Assembly: GCA_964639245.1 (NCBI GenBank)
Contig: CAZXCU010000001.1
Coordinates: 558,001 to 622,000 of the forward strand
Source of the DNA: SB15 sp964639245
GTDB taxonomy: Bacteria > Chloroflexota > Anaerolineae > Aggregatilineales > J027
DNA length: 64,000 nt
Reading direction: 5' to 3'
In this document: positions 43,701 to 51,706 of the stretch, in pieces
Numbering within the stretch: position 1 is the first letter of the stretch
How the letters are laid out: each line of letters begins with the position of its first letter
Made by a program: the position numbers and the translations under genes
The notes under the pieces: generated by a model
The model's database searches: none
The model's input: only the letters and a program-made list of their open reading frames with translations
Told to the model about the DNA's origin: nothing

Positions 43701-46700
43701 GTTGAGACACCGCGCATGTCACCGCAAAATTGAAGGGATTTTCGTATTCATCATTTGTCCCGAACGAAATTTCACCCGTATAGGTTCCTCCGGCAGCAGC
43801 ATCACACTGGACAACCAAATCTGCCGCACCATTTGGCAGGATGGAAGCAGGTAAGGGCGTGGTATTGGTGTAGCCATTTGGCAAACTCAAGTTGGACAAA
43901 TCCAGCGCGGACAGCCCGGTGTTGCTGATGGTAAAAGTCACTGTAAGCGGATTGCCAACAGTGGTCGTTCCAAAATCAAACGGAATGACCGTATCATCAT
44001 GCACTGCCACCGCACCTGCCGCCACTTCAATTTCGGGACGGGGACGATTGACCTGACAGGTGAGCGGGAAGCTAAACGGCGTTTCATCGGCATCCGAATT
44101 TTCAAAAATCACCGACCCGCTATAAGTGCCTTCGGAAATGGCATCACATTGCAGGGTGAAGGTATCACTGCTATTGGCGGCAATTGTCGCTGGTAGGCCG
44201 GTAACTTCGGAAAAGCCCGTCGGCAAACTCAAATTGGCAAGAGTCAGCGGGGCAGTTCCGGTGTTGTTGATGGTGAAAGTCACAGGAATCTGCTGCCCGA
44301 TGAGGGTCGTGCCGAAATTCACAGGCGTGGCGGTGTTATTGATGATTTCAGTTGCGCCCACAAACACTTGAATTTCCGGCGCGTTGACCGTACAAGCGAC
44401 CGGGAAGTTAAACGGATTTTCGTCCGGGTCATTGGTGGTAAAGCTGAATGTACTATTAAATGTTCCCGGATTTGCGGCGGTACATTCGAGTTCAAAAGTC
44501 GCTGTTCCATTGACCGCAACACTTGCAGGCAAATTCCCGACCAATGCAAAGCCAGTAGGAAGAACAGGATTCGACAGGGTAAGCGTCGTGCTGCCAGTGT
44601 TATGAACGGTGAAAACAAGGCTGGCAGGAGTTCCTTGCGCCAGCGTCCCAAAATCAACGGCGGTTGTTGTGCCATCAGGAATGTTGGTCGCACCCTGCAC
44701 CACATCAATTTCGGGTGCTGGGGCAGCCGTGACCGCACAGGTAATCGGGAAATTAAACGGATTTTCGTCCGTGTCATTGGTCTCAAATTGGACGGTGCCG
44801 CTAAAGGTATTGATGCTGGTAGCAAGGCATGACAATTCAAAATTGGCGCTGGTCGAAGGCGCAATCGTCGCGGGGAATGCCCCCACCAGATTAAAGCCAG
44901 TCGGGAAGGTCAGGTTAGAAACGGTCAAAGTCGCCGTCCCCAGATTTTGAATGGTAAAGGTCTGGCTGACCGATGTTCCCTGTGTGGTATTGCCAAAATC
45001 TATCGGGGTGGCTGTGCCATCCAAGACCGTTATTGCGCCATTCAAGACTTCAATATCAGGAGTCGGGGCTGCCGTGACACTGCATGTGATGGGGAAGTTA
45101 AACGGATTTTCGCTGCTGTCGTTGGTCTCAAATTGCAGCGTCCCGCTAAAGGTGTTCACACTCCCCGCCGCACACTGCACTTCAAAAGTCGCGCTGCTGT
45201 TGGCGGGGACACTGGCGGGGAAACTTCCCACCCCGATAAATCCACCGGGCAGTGACAGATTCGAGAGGGTAAGTGCGGCATTGCCCGTGTTGTTGACGGT
45301 GAAAATCAGACTAACAGGTGTTCCCTGTGTGGTGCTGCCAAAATCAACTGCGGTACCTGTGCCATCAATAACCGCAGTCACACCATGAAACACCTCAATT
45401 TCAGGTGCGGGAACAGGAGTCACATCACAACTGACCGGGAAGTTAAACGGATTTTCGTCACTGTCATTGGTGGTGAATTGGAATGTCCCGCTAGCAGTAC
45501 CCACACTGCCCGCGCTGCATTCCAGTGTAAAGTTAGCACTTCCGCCACCCGTAATACTGGATGGGAACGCGCCGACCACCGAAAAGCCTGTTGGCGGAGT
45601 TACATTGGACAGGGTGAGCGAGGCCGTCCCTGTATTGTTAATGGTAAAGGTACGGCTGACAGGGGTTCCCTGCACGGTTGACCCAAAATTGACGGCGGTG
45701 GCTGTGCCATCGGGAATGTTGGTCACACCATCCAACACCTCAATTTCGGGTGCGGGTGCGGGGGTGACCGTGCAGCCTATCGGGAAATTAAACGGATTTT
45801 CGTCACTGTCATTGGTGGTAAATTGGAAAGTACCACTCGGTGTCCCCACGCTAGCAGCATTACATTGCAATTGGAACGTTGTGCTGCTATTGGCGGAAAC
45901 GCTCGACGGGAATACCCCGACCACCGAAAAACCACTTGGCGGTACAGGGTTAGAAAGCGTCAACGCGGCATTGCCCGTGTTGTTGACGGTGAAAGTCAAG
46001 GCAATCGGTGTTCCCTGCGTGGTGCTGCCAAAATTCACCGCCGTCGCCGTGCCATCGGGGATATTCGTCACCCCGTTCAGCACTTCGATTTCAGGCGCAG
46101 GGGCAGGGGTCACATTACAGGTGACAGGGAAATTGAATGGATTTTCGTCACTGTCATCATTGGTAAATTGGAAGGTGCCACTCGGCGTAGCAACATTGCT
46201 GGCATCACAACGCAGTTGGAAATTTGCGTTGCCACCGCCCGCAATTGTCGAGGGGAACGCCCCCACCACCGAAAATCCGCTTGGCGGTACAGGGTTGGAC
46301 AGGGTGAGATTCAGCGTTCCAGTGTTGTTAACGGTGAAGGTGAAGGTTACAGGGGTTCCCTGCGAGGTGCTGCCAAAATCGACGGCGGTGGCGGTATTAT
46401 CAAGAATATTCGCTGCCCCTTGCAAAACTTCAATTTCGCGGGTCGGAACAGGCGTATATTGCAACACTACTTCGCAGCTAATGGGGAAATTAAATAAATT
46501 TTCGTCGCTATCATTGGTCTCAAATTGCAATGTTCCGCTAAAAGTGCCAGCACTTCCCGCATCACACTGAACATCAAACGTGGCACTTCCCAGCGCCGGG
46601 ATGGAAGCGGGCAGTCCTCCGGCGGATGAAAAGCCACCGGGCAAAGTCAGATTCGTCAGGGTTAAGGCAGCGTTGCCCTCGTTGTTCACCGTGAAAGTTT

Positions 46701-49395
46701 TAGTCAGGGGCGTATTCAACAGCAGCACCCCAAAATCTACGGCGGTGCTTGTGCCATCCGTGATGTTGGTTGCCCCGTCCAACACGGTGATTTCAGGCGC
46801 GGTAGAGACTTCAACCGTAATCGTAAAGGTCTGCACTGTCGAGACATTCACCCCCCCGTTGGTTGTACCGCCGTTATCCCGCAATTGCACTTCAATGGTC
46901 GCTGTGCCACTGCTGCCATTGGGGGTATAGGTCAGGGTGCCATTGTTGGCAATATCCGGCGGGGTGGTGAAAATCGGGTCGCTGCCCGCCGCGACTGTAA
47001 CCAGAAAATCATCAACTGCTTGGCTATTTTCATTGGTCGGGCCAAAGACAAAGGTATGCGCCCAACCTGTGACCGATTGGGCGGTAGAAGTCCCGCCGGG
47101 CAAGGTTTGATTTCCCAAGTGACTAAAACTCGGCGCATCATTGACCGGATTGACCGTCACGGTGAAGGGGGCTTCCACAAACAACCCGCCCGTGTCCGTT
47201 GCACGAATCACTAGATTGGCGGTTCCATTGGCATCCGGCGCATAATCGAGCGTCAGTTCCCCTGTTGCGGCATTAATGCTCACAGAAGTAAACAAAGCGC
47301 TATTACTATTACTTTGTACCGCATAAATCAAACTGGTGTCAGGCGTTTGTGCGTCGTTAAACACCGGATACAACGGAATCACCGTGTTTGTAGCATCCTC
47401 GTTGACGGTGACATTTGAGATACCCGTTGTGGTGGGGGCGGTGTTGACCGTGGTGTTGGTCAGCAAAATTTCATCCACATAGACGGTTGGTTGTGTGCCA
47501 ATCGAACGCAACCAGAACCAGCCAACATTGGCGTTGGACATCCCTAAATCGGCAAGCGGAATGTTATACACCGTCCAACTGCCAACCGCAGGCGTTCCCC
47601 CATAATTTTGCAAACTGACCGTCGTGCCATTGGTGTTGGTGACTGTCCAGAATTGAACGGTATAACGCTGGTTGGCTTGGGTGGCTCGCAGCGCGATTCG
47701 CAGGGTGTTATACGGCGCGGTGTTAATGCCCGTGTCATTTCTCAGCGAAATGCGATTCGTAGAGGGGGTGGCAGTAAAGGCAATCGAACGTGTTCCCACA
47801 TAAGAAATCGTGGTGTTCGCTAAATCCGCCTGACTGTTGTTATCCATCCATTCCCATGTCGGTGCATCGTCATAAATATAATAATCACCCACAGGCGGTG
47901 TCACAGGCGCAGACCCGATCATCTCATTGAGAATATTGCGGGTCATCTGCTGAACAATCGGGCTAACCGTTTCGGTCTGATACTTGTTTTTATCGAGTTT
48001 ACGCGCCCAGTGGTTGGTGGAGGCGTTAAATACAATTGCACCGCTTGGCACGGTATGAATCACCGCATTAGAAATTTCACTGCCCGGCATCGGCGAGTTA
48101 GAGAGGACAATCAAATTGGCCGGGGATTTTCCATTATTAAAAACTTTATCGTACTCGTACCCGACCAGATCGAGGATCGAGTCGCCATTTTGAAGCCCTG
48201 TGCCGTTATAAATAAAATGGTTGGCATTTTGGACAATCCATGGCAAGTTTGGCCCGGTCAGCAAATCCTGATACATCGCGCCTAGAATTTCATTTTCGGG
48301 CATGTTTACCGGGTCTTGCCGCCATTGGACAGTCGTTAGCCAAGGGGTTGCGCTGCTGGTCATTGGGTCGGTGGTGTCTTTGTAACACACCATGACGCGG
48401 TTCGGGGTGCTTGAACTGACCGAGGGTTCAAAACGTACCTGCCAGTAAATATTGTTTGAGTCAAAAAAGGCAAGGTCTTTGCCCGCGTCCCGGTAGATCA
48501 ACAAATTTTGCCGCATGTTCCACGACCAGTATTCATCATGATAATTGGAGAGGAATACTTTGTGGTTCGCCATCAGATTCGGGTTGACTTCGGTATCCAA
48601 ATTGGTGGCATAGGCCACGTTGTAGCCTTCTTTTTCCAGCCAGCGAATCATGTGATAGTCGCCGTAGAAAAACAGCCCGGTGCCATTCCACGATTCATAT
48701 GGACGGTCAAACGAGACTTTATCCGCGTTCAACCCACCATTGGAATTAGAAGTGTAGAGACTTTTGCCGCCCCAATTGTTGTAGGCTTGGTAGGTGGTGA
48801 CCGGAATCTGAAATAAAATATCGGCGGTGCTGCTGTCATCCCGCACGATGAAAATGATGTACCCTTCGCTTTTATTCGCAGCAATCAGTTTAGCAATATA
48901 CACCCCGCTCACCCAATTTGCCCCGACATTGAGCGTATAGGCGACAGGCCAGTTGGCTTCAATTAACCCGGTTACCGGGTCGGCAGCAGGGACACCATAA
49001 TTCGTGCCGGTGAAGCCTTTTGCACCGGTCACAAAACGTCCGCCTGCTCCTTCGTACCACCCTATCCGATACACTGCAATATCAAACGAGGGTTGCGTGG
49101 TGCTGACATGAAAGTTGATTGACCCGCCCCGATTCACGCTGGTCAGGTTGGCATAGCCTTTAATCGGGCGCGAATCTGTCCAGTTGGTTTGAAACAAACG
49201 CGATTCGTCAAAATCGCGCATTGCCTCCCAATCGAAGTCGCTCGGCATCCAATCATCTGTCCCGTTTTTTTGATTTTCGAGGATGATGGGATTGGCTGCT
49301 TCGACTATTTTTGGGGGGGGATTCACGCCTGCGGCTGAAAAAAATAAGAGCGCAGTGAAAATGACCAAAAAGAGCGTTCGTAATAGGATACGCAT
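37708..49395 (-). CDS. Giant secreted multidomain protein with LPATG motifs and an in-chain sortase domain (3,895 residues)
   Basis: In order: signal peptide (1-~35); N,N-dimethylformamidase-beta-like domain (~40-505; YRIGWYEGAGGR, YHDEYWSWNMR); a carbohydrate-binding-like beta domain (~510-655); cadherin/Ig-like domains (~660-860); ten ASH/choice-of-anchor-D repeats (~865-2013); two DUF11-like domains (~2015-2245); a hydrophobic segment (2252-2268) followed by a second signal-peptide-like stretch ending LYAQ at 2294; a Pro/Thr/Glu linker; two copies of a ~125-residue beta domain (~2406-2530 and ~2579-2700); SdrD-B-like and calcium-repeat (DTDGD, DQDHDG) domains; another DUF11-like domain; LPATG at 3462 and 3470 and LPAAG at 3478; two transmembrane segments; a sortase domain (~3625-3755) with H3671 (LAGH), C3733 (TLISC) and R3746 (YQSRL); and a third copy of the beta domain at the end. 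Topology puts LPATG and the sortase on the same outer side. An assembly fusion cannot be excluded. Confidence 0.85.
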   Translation of the reverse strand: MRILLRTLFLVIFTALLFFSAAGVNPPPKIVEAANPIILENQKNGTDDWMPSDFDWEAMRDFDESRLFQTNWTDSRPIKGYANLTSVNRGGSINFHVSTTQPSFDIAVYRIGWYEGAGGRFVTGAKGFTGTNYGVPAADPVTGLIEANWPVAYTLNVGANWVSGVYIAKLIAANKSEGYIIFIVRDDSSTADILFQIPVTTYQAYNNWGGKSLYTSNSNGGLNADKVSFDRPYESWNGTGLFFYGDYHMIRWLEKEGYNVAYATNLDTEVNPNLMANHKVFLSNYHDEYWSWNMRQNLLIYRDAGKDLAFFDSNNIYWQVRFEPSVSSSTPNRVMVCYKDTTDPMTSSATPWLTTVQWRQDPVNMPENEILGAMYQDLLTGPNLPWIVQNANHFIYNGTGLQNGDSILDLVGYEYDKVFNNGKSPANLIVLSNSPMPGSEISNAVIHTVPSGAIVFNASTNHWARKLDKNKYQTETVSPIVQQMTRNILNEMIGSAPVTPPVGDYYIYDDAPTWEWMDNNSQADLANTTISYVGTRSIAFTATPSTNRISLRNDTGINTAPYNTLRIALRATQANQRYTVQFWTVTNTNGTTVSLQNYGGTPAVGSWTVYNIPLADLGMSNANVGWFWLRSIGTQPTVYVDEILLTNTTVNTAPTTTGISNVTVNEDATNTVIPLYPVFNDAQTPDTSLIYAVQSNSNSALFTSVSINAATGELTLDYAPDANGTANLVIRATDTGGLFVEAPFTVTVNPVNDAPSFSHLGNQTLPGGTSTAQSVTGWAHTFVFGPTNENSQAVDDFLVTVAAGSDPIFTTPPDIANNGTLTYTPNGSSGTATIEVQLRDNGGTTNGGVNVSTVQTFTITVEVSTAPEITVLDGATNITDGTSTAVDFGVLLLNTPLTKTFTVNNEGNAALTLTNLTLPGGFSSAGGLPASIPALGSATFDVQCDAGSAGTFSGTLQFETNDSDENLFNFPISCEVVLQYTPVPTREIEVLQGAANILDNTATAVDFGSTSQGTPVTFTFTVNNTGTLNLTLSNPVPPSGFSVVGAFPSTIAGGGNANFQLRCDASNVATPSGTFQFTNDDSDENPFNFPVTCNVTPAPAPEIEVLNGVTNIPDGTATAVNFGSTTQGTPIALTFTVNNTGNAALTLSNPVPPSGFSVVGVFPSSVSANSSTTFQLQCNAASVGTPSGTFQFTTNDSDENPFNFPIGCTVTPAPAPEIEVLDGVTNIPDGTATAVNFGSTVQGTPVSRTFTINNTGTASLTLSNVTPPTGFSVVGAFPSSITGGGSANFTLECSAGSVGTASGTFQFTTNDSDENPFNFPVSCDVTPVPAPEIEVFHGVTAVIDGTGTAVDFGSTTQGTPVSLIFTVNNTGNAALTLSNLSLPGGFIGVGSFPASVPANSSATFEVQCAAGSVNTFSGTLQFETNDSSENPFNFPITCSVTAAPTPDIEVLNGAITVLDGTATPIDFGNTTQGTSVSQTFTIQNLGTATLTVSNLTFPTGFNLVGAFPATIAPSTSANFELSCLATSINTFSGTVQFETNDTDENPFNFPITCAVTAAPAPEIDVVQGATNIPDGTTTAVDFGTLAQGTPASLVFTVHNTGSTTLTLSNPVLPTGFALVGNLPASVAVNGTATFELECTAANPGTFNSTFSFTTNDPDENPFNFPVACTVNAPEIQVFVGATEIINNTATPVNFGTTLIGQQIPVTFTINNTGTAPLTLANLSLPTGFSEVTGLPATIAANSSDTFTLQCDAISEGTYSGSVIFENSDADETPFSFPLTCQVNRPRPEIEVAAGAVAVHDDTVIPFDFGTTTVGNPLTVTFTISNTGLSALDLSNLSLPNGYTNTTPLPASILPNGAADLVVQCDAAAGGTYTGEISFGTNDEYENPFNFAVTCAVSQPEIAVSENGADIADGTSTPFNFGNTPEGTPITRTFKVDNTGTAPLTLSNLNLPNGFALIGNFPSSIPANSNANFVVQCLATTDGNYTGTLTFETNDSNENPFNFPIACQVLDAAQTDIQVQKTVNDDMVEEGQTISFIITVTNLTGVPATGLQLADIFPTGELTYVLPVPAPSTGTYDTNTHVWTIGNLTGSATLTFEATVLAGTAGTNIDNQVQIAALDQQDIDSSNDSATASTHVVAPLVVTKTGYDLNGGKLLPNDTVGWVICVTNPDTVAANNVNITDTIDGTRLTTPTTLQYGVRATCPGQADLPVTLVQQATGSLNVNVTIAAIPSGQVGVLYFETQVKDPGSSQKIPAFALAGLLLLGGVVLRKNRKLALMLLLVGLLLVVPANRLYAQEDGATPEVTSEPPPLPFNEPVIELPFATPTPTHTPTPTETATPVPTETHTPVPTETHTVVPTETATELPTETSTAESATLEPTPGTATESPVPTDSTEATLVPTETVSYEPVWSHYESNDAAVQWVGVWEQQDSENVSGGSYLYALQADSALQFSFDGTALRFDYLRFSNFGIFEVQIDGLTVASLDGYHAESDLETSPIFEVGAGIHQVTLKNTGFANPDSAGIVLAIDVLEIQGSLVLPSAATSTLESPTSTPTETIENVPPTQIPTDTPPVVTPKPLEAGWVRYEMNQVALNGVWDTIESSYVSGGSYAYSLESTAWAELEFEGEAVRFDYLQFWNFGIFEVYMDDVLVMTLDGYHPTSGIGTSTELVLQPGKHRLRIQNTGHANAKSQGIVMALDAIDVKIISQPQPEITETPQPTPESSHAEISGRVFNDNDANRVWSGTAESGIQTAKVYLYLDNGDSIFDTLSDTRVEGLQVKPDGTYQFEQTLAAGVYWVWLDENTLPGSYLDTVATGQHGVQNPQSLVVEAATVQEANFAYTLDTDGDTSPDSLEGSGDQDHDGIPNYVDAFDPNGVIYSIDGTGNGNALSGATIRLVYDNAGVPTLADTVQPNPQTTTADGGYRFDIVVGTTHGLPAGATRVFALEIVDLPDNYSFPSANPLYQPQVDTLDGSPTAGSGQIVEFSTPPNASQSHVFHLRFAIQQGDDPIVNNHIAVDAGTLAPNILNITNTVSVTRDDYSGVMTASADLQLNSALAMELTPNHFTVENPGQSRTYTHTLTNKSDQTDQYVVSFPSGSQTTWTRQLRILRGAAQVAVLNAGSTSAAISVAPGETLTLEHVVAVPLGAANGTVNTSTVTVSSQGAVLAGTGLSRTVTDVTTVQSGCLQGILFHDVNNNGVRDGSEPAFPNVRVIVRSGGVIVTTLTTGANGEYNLNVLPLGTYDVQIDTTSIPSGTPLFLNPVTGQVQLNVAVRGTCVAGNFNLVLVDPALSKAGSASQARPGEVLTFTLTLTNPSTTTITNVSVVDPLNGLYIFNSATSTQGTFTFNAATNEVTFAIGTVAPGATVTMTVTVTVGAGAAPGITINNTGILNFAQGPAVNSRAAAVTIATVTVPSPTPTATTASTSATATSVPTQVAQASSNTTNTQAQSASTSSSSSNGGSTLGGVDTLPATGYRPLPATGYRPLPAAGLRVNHFSALEIAILLAALLGLLASLTWGVVQWLAEYYSQPLAYLLPNRPTPTLIRGVISLGLVSTMILGMVFAANLTRVSAPAKHNSPQPIAEISQAVVSAENESIVPVALPITWEDTTVSSTQNGFNFAPPEIPAERLIIPRLGVDTLLVNAPVVGTTWDVSTLTDEVAHLDGTAYPGTMGNAVLAGHIQHKDGLGPFRNLNQLSTGDLVIAMGKDVEYTYIITDIQEVDPRSVEVTYPSNQPLITLISCAKWDNETWSYQSRLVVRAKFKSWRKTTDTPAPAGTWQRYEIEGQAVQRVGDWQPMDSLYTSDGHYVYATQENAEVRLTFTGEKLRIHYLYFWDFGKFEVFVDDEKVATIDGYNPLSLVGSSDMIFLEPGEHTLRIVNTGRHHPDSQGMTLALDAIDVYTQQP
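38965..39012 (-). repeat. Two 24-bp tandem repeats encoding LPATGYRP
   Basis: Two near-identical 24-base units code for LPATGYRP twice, and a third degenerate unit (LPAAGLRV) follows to about 38944. They form the sorting-signal-like region just before a transmembrane segment of the giant protein. Confidence 0.8.
43358..46805 (-). repeat. Ten tandem ~345-bp coding repeats (ASH / choice-of-anchor-D domains)
   Basis: Each unit encodes about 115 residues beginning PEIEV..G...I.DGTATAVNFG and ending TNDSDENPFNFP..C.V. Units 2-5 are most alike at DNA level; units 8-10 are the most divergent. The pattern suggests growth by unequal crossing-over in the middle of the array. Each unit ends in a Cys that may pair with one in the unit's middle (L.C.A). 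Confidence 0.85.
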
Positions 49396-49637
49396 ATAGA
49401 TAACTCAGTCAATTAACAGACAGCATTAGTATATCATTATCCAATAAAGTACAGGCTAAATAAGTAATTTTTTCGTTTTTTCTTAATGTGGACATCATGC
49501 TCGTTTATTCTCTTTCAATCCTCAAGCATCTGGAAGCGGCTGCTCTAAAGCAAATTTATTCCATAAATACACAACTAGAAAACTCTGGGTAGAATATCTA
49601 AAATACCGTTGACCGATTCTTAGGGGAATTGAAACTG

Positions 49638-50339
49638 GTGAAAAAACGAAAACTCGCCGCGTGGCTGGTTCATTTTTATACAATTAGCGGGGGTATCATC
49701 GGGATGTTTGCCCTGTTCGAAGCCGCGAGAGGTCGTATCGAAAACGCCTTTTTGCTCATCATCTTGAGTCATCTGATTGATGCCACCGACGGGTTGATGG
49801 CGCGGGCTGTCAAGGTGTGGGAAGTGCTGCCCAATTTTAGCGGCGAAATGGTGGACAATCTGATTGATATTTTTACTTACCTCTGGCTGCCCATGTTCAT
49901 TATCTGGTCGGTAAACGCCCTGCCGAGCGATTACTGGTTGATTCTGCCTGTGGTTGCCGGATTGTATGCTTACGGACAGGTCAACATGAAAACTGATGAT
50001 GATTTTTTTCTCGGTTTTCCGACTCTCTGGGATGCTGTTTCAATTTACGTCGTTTTTTTGCGCCCTTCGGAATGGATAGCGGTGGTCATCATCCTCATTC
50101 CAACGATCTTGAGTTTCATCCCCTTGCGCTATCTTTACCCTAGCAAAAATGCCTTCCTCAGTAAGCCGATGTGGATTCTGGCGATTTTTTGGGTCGCGTT
50201 GTGGATTTATATTCTGGTGGAAGCGCCGGAGAATCGTACCCTTGTTCTGGTGAGTTTGTTCTATCCCGCGTTTTATTTGCTCGGTAGTTTTTACGCCAAC
50301 TACAAAGTTTATAAAAGTAACAAGATGGCTGCCGCATGA
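49638..50339 (+). CDS. pcs: CDP-alcohol phosphatidyltransferase, phosphatidylcholine-synthase-like
   Basis: A ~233-residue membrane enzyme with the CDP-alcohol signature D-x2-DG-x2-AR...G-x3-D-x3-D (IDATDGLMAR and SGEMVDNLIDI). Several blocks are typical of Pcs, which makes phosphatidylcholine from CDP-diacylglycerol and choline: AWLVHFYTISGG near the start, VLPNFSGEMVDN, and MKTDDDFFLGFPTLWD. Six or more hydrophobic segments follow. GTG 49638 is preferred to TTG 49629, because the AGGGG ribosome site at 49622-49626 is only two bases from the TTG. The stop overlaps the next start (ATGA), so expression is coupled to the FemABX-like gene. Confidence 0.8.
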   Translation: MKKRKLAAWLVHFYTISGGIIGMFALFEAARGRIENAFLLIILSHLIDATDGLMARAVKVWEVLPNFSGEMVDNLIDIFTYLWLPMFIIWSVNALPSDYWLILPVVAGLYAYGQVNMKTDDDFFLGFPTLWDAVSIYVVFLRPSEWIAVVIILIPTILSFIPLRYLYPSKNAFLSKPMWILAIFWVALWIYILVEAPENRTLVLVSLFYPAFYLLGSFYANYKVYKSNKMAAA

Positions 50340-51370
50340 CCTATCGTATGATGACACCTGATGCGTCCGTGTGGGATGCGTTTGTGCGGCAGCATCCGCG
50401 TGGACATTTGCTTCAACTCTCAGGCTGGGGAACGCTCAAAGCGCAACATGGTTGGCGGCCTGTCCGTGTAGCTGTGGCAGATGTTCACGGTCAACTGGTG
50501 GGCGGGGCGCAAATTTTACTTCGCCGCCTACCCCTGAGGTTAGGCACAATCGCCTATGTCCCTTACGGCCCGGTGGTCGATTGGGAAGATAAAATTTTAG
50601 TTGAAGAAGTGCTGCGGGGTGTCAACCAAACAGCCAAACTCAACGGCGCAGCCTTTCTCAAGCTGGAACCCGGTTTTGGCCTCTCTGCCGATGATTTAAA
50701 ATCGCTTGGTTTCAAGGAGAGTCCGCAAACTGTCCAACCCCCCCGTACCGTCTTGATTGACCTTGCCGGGGATGACACCCTGCTGCAACGGATGAATCAG
50801 ATGACCCGGCGCAACATCCGTAAAAGCGAAAAATCAGAAATTGTGGTGCGGCAGGCCACCCGTGCCGATGTTGCCAACTTCAACCAGATTTTGCACGAAA
50901 CTGGCTCACGGCAGGAGTTCGGGGTGCATGTTCCCGAATATTATCAAGCGGCTTATGATTTGTTTGTGCCACAGGGCGATGCCGTCCTGCTGATGGGCAG
51001 TTATGCGGGACAGGATTTGGCGGGGGTGTTCATTTTTAAAGTCGGGTCGCAGGCATGGTATTTGTATGGGGCATCCAGCGAAAAAGAACGTCCACGCATG
51101 GCCTCGTTTGCGGTGCAGTGGGCGGGGATTCGCTGGGCGCGGGACAAGGGCTGCACCACTTATGATATGTACGGGATTCCCGACGAAGACGAGGCGATTT
51201 TAGAAGCCCACTTTGACGAACGGCAGGATGGTCTGTGGGGGGTGTATCGCTTCAAACGGGGTTGGGGGGGGCGTGTTGCCCGCACAGTTGGCACATGGGA
51301 CAAAATTTACCACCGCCCGATTTATGCCCTCTACCAGACTTACCTTAAAATCCGTCGTCAGCAGGCTTGA
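50336..51370 (+). CDS. FemABX-type aminoacyl transferase
   Basis: A 344-residue protein with the double-GNAT layout of FemX/FemA/lipid-II:glycine or serine transferases, which add amino acids from aminoacyl-tRNA to peptidoglycan precursors or other acceptors. Visible family blocks: HLLQLSGWGTLKAQHGW, AYVPYGPVVDW, FLKLEPGF, MNQMTRRNIRKSEK, YLYGASSEKERPRMASFAVQWAGIRWA, YDMYGIPD, and FKRGWGG near the end. The acceptor here is unknown. It overlaps the phospholipid-synthase gene by four bases. Confidence 0.88.
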   Translation: MTYRMMTPDASVWDAFVRQHPRGHLLQLSGWGTLKAQHGWRPVRVAVADVHGQLVGGAQILLRRLPLRLGTIAYVPYGPVVDWEDKILVEEVLRGVNQTAKLNGAAFLKLEPGFGLSADDLKSLGFKESPQTVQPPRTVLIDLAGDDTLLQRMNQMTRRNIRKSEKSEIVVRQATRADVANFNQILHETGSRQEFGVHVPEYYQAAYDLFVPQGDAVLLMGSYAGQDLAGVFIFKVGSQAWYLYGASSEKERPRMASFAVQWAGIRWARDKGCTTYDMYGIPDEDEAILEAHFDERQDGLWGVYRFKRGWGGRVARTVGTWDKIYHRPIYALYQTYLKIRRQQA

Positions 51371-51432
51371 CAGGGTTTCATTATTCCATTTACACTCAGG
51401 CAGCAACACGAAATTCAGGAGTTTTTTGCAGC

Positions 51433-51648
51433 ATGTCAGACCGTGTTCAAGGCACAGTGAAGTGGTTTAATACCGAAAAAGGCTATGGCTTTATTCAGCG
51501 CGAAAGTGGCGAAGATGTTTTTGTTCACTATTCGTCCATCAAAAGCGACAATTCGTTCCGCAACCTCACCGAAGGGGATAAAGTGGAATTTGAAGTTACC
51601 AAAGGACAAAAAGGCTTACAAGCCAGTAATGTAACCGTCGTTCGCTAA
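51433..51648 (+). CDS. csp: Cold-shock protein
   Basis: A 71-residue single CSD (OB-fold) RNA chaperone with RNP1 (KGYGFIQ) and RNP2 (VFVHYS) motifs and the start VQGTVKWFN. AGGAG at 51417-51421 fits the ATG at 51433; the open frame continues upstream but without ribosome site. Ends before a strong terminator. Confidence 0.95.
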   Translation: MSDRVQGTVKWFNTEKGYGFIQRESGEDVFVHYSSIKSDNSFRNLTEGDKVEFEVTKGQKGLQASNVTVVR

Positions 51649-51674
51649 ACAACCATTCAGAATGCAAAAAATGT

Positions 51675-51705
51675 ATGCCAGTCACACCGACTGGCATTTT
51701 TTGTT
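51675..51705. terminator. Bidirectional intrinsic terminator after csp
   Basis: ATGCCAGTC (51675-51683) pairs with GACTGGCAT (51689-51697) around a five-base loop, with T after it and A before it, serving csp and the convergent secreted-protein gene. Confidence 0.88.
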
Positions 51706-51706
51706 T

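Noticed and set aside
45467..46570. Long open frame (367 codons) on the plus strand, opposite the giant gene
   Set aside because: It is an echo of the ASH repeats: it repeats every ~345 bases in step with them, has no ribosome site and gives a low-complexity Val/Pro-rich product.
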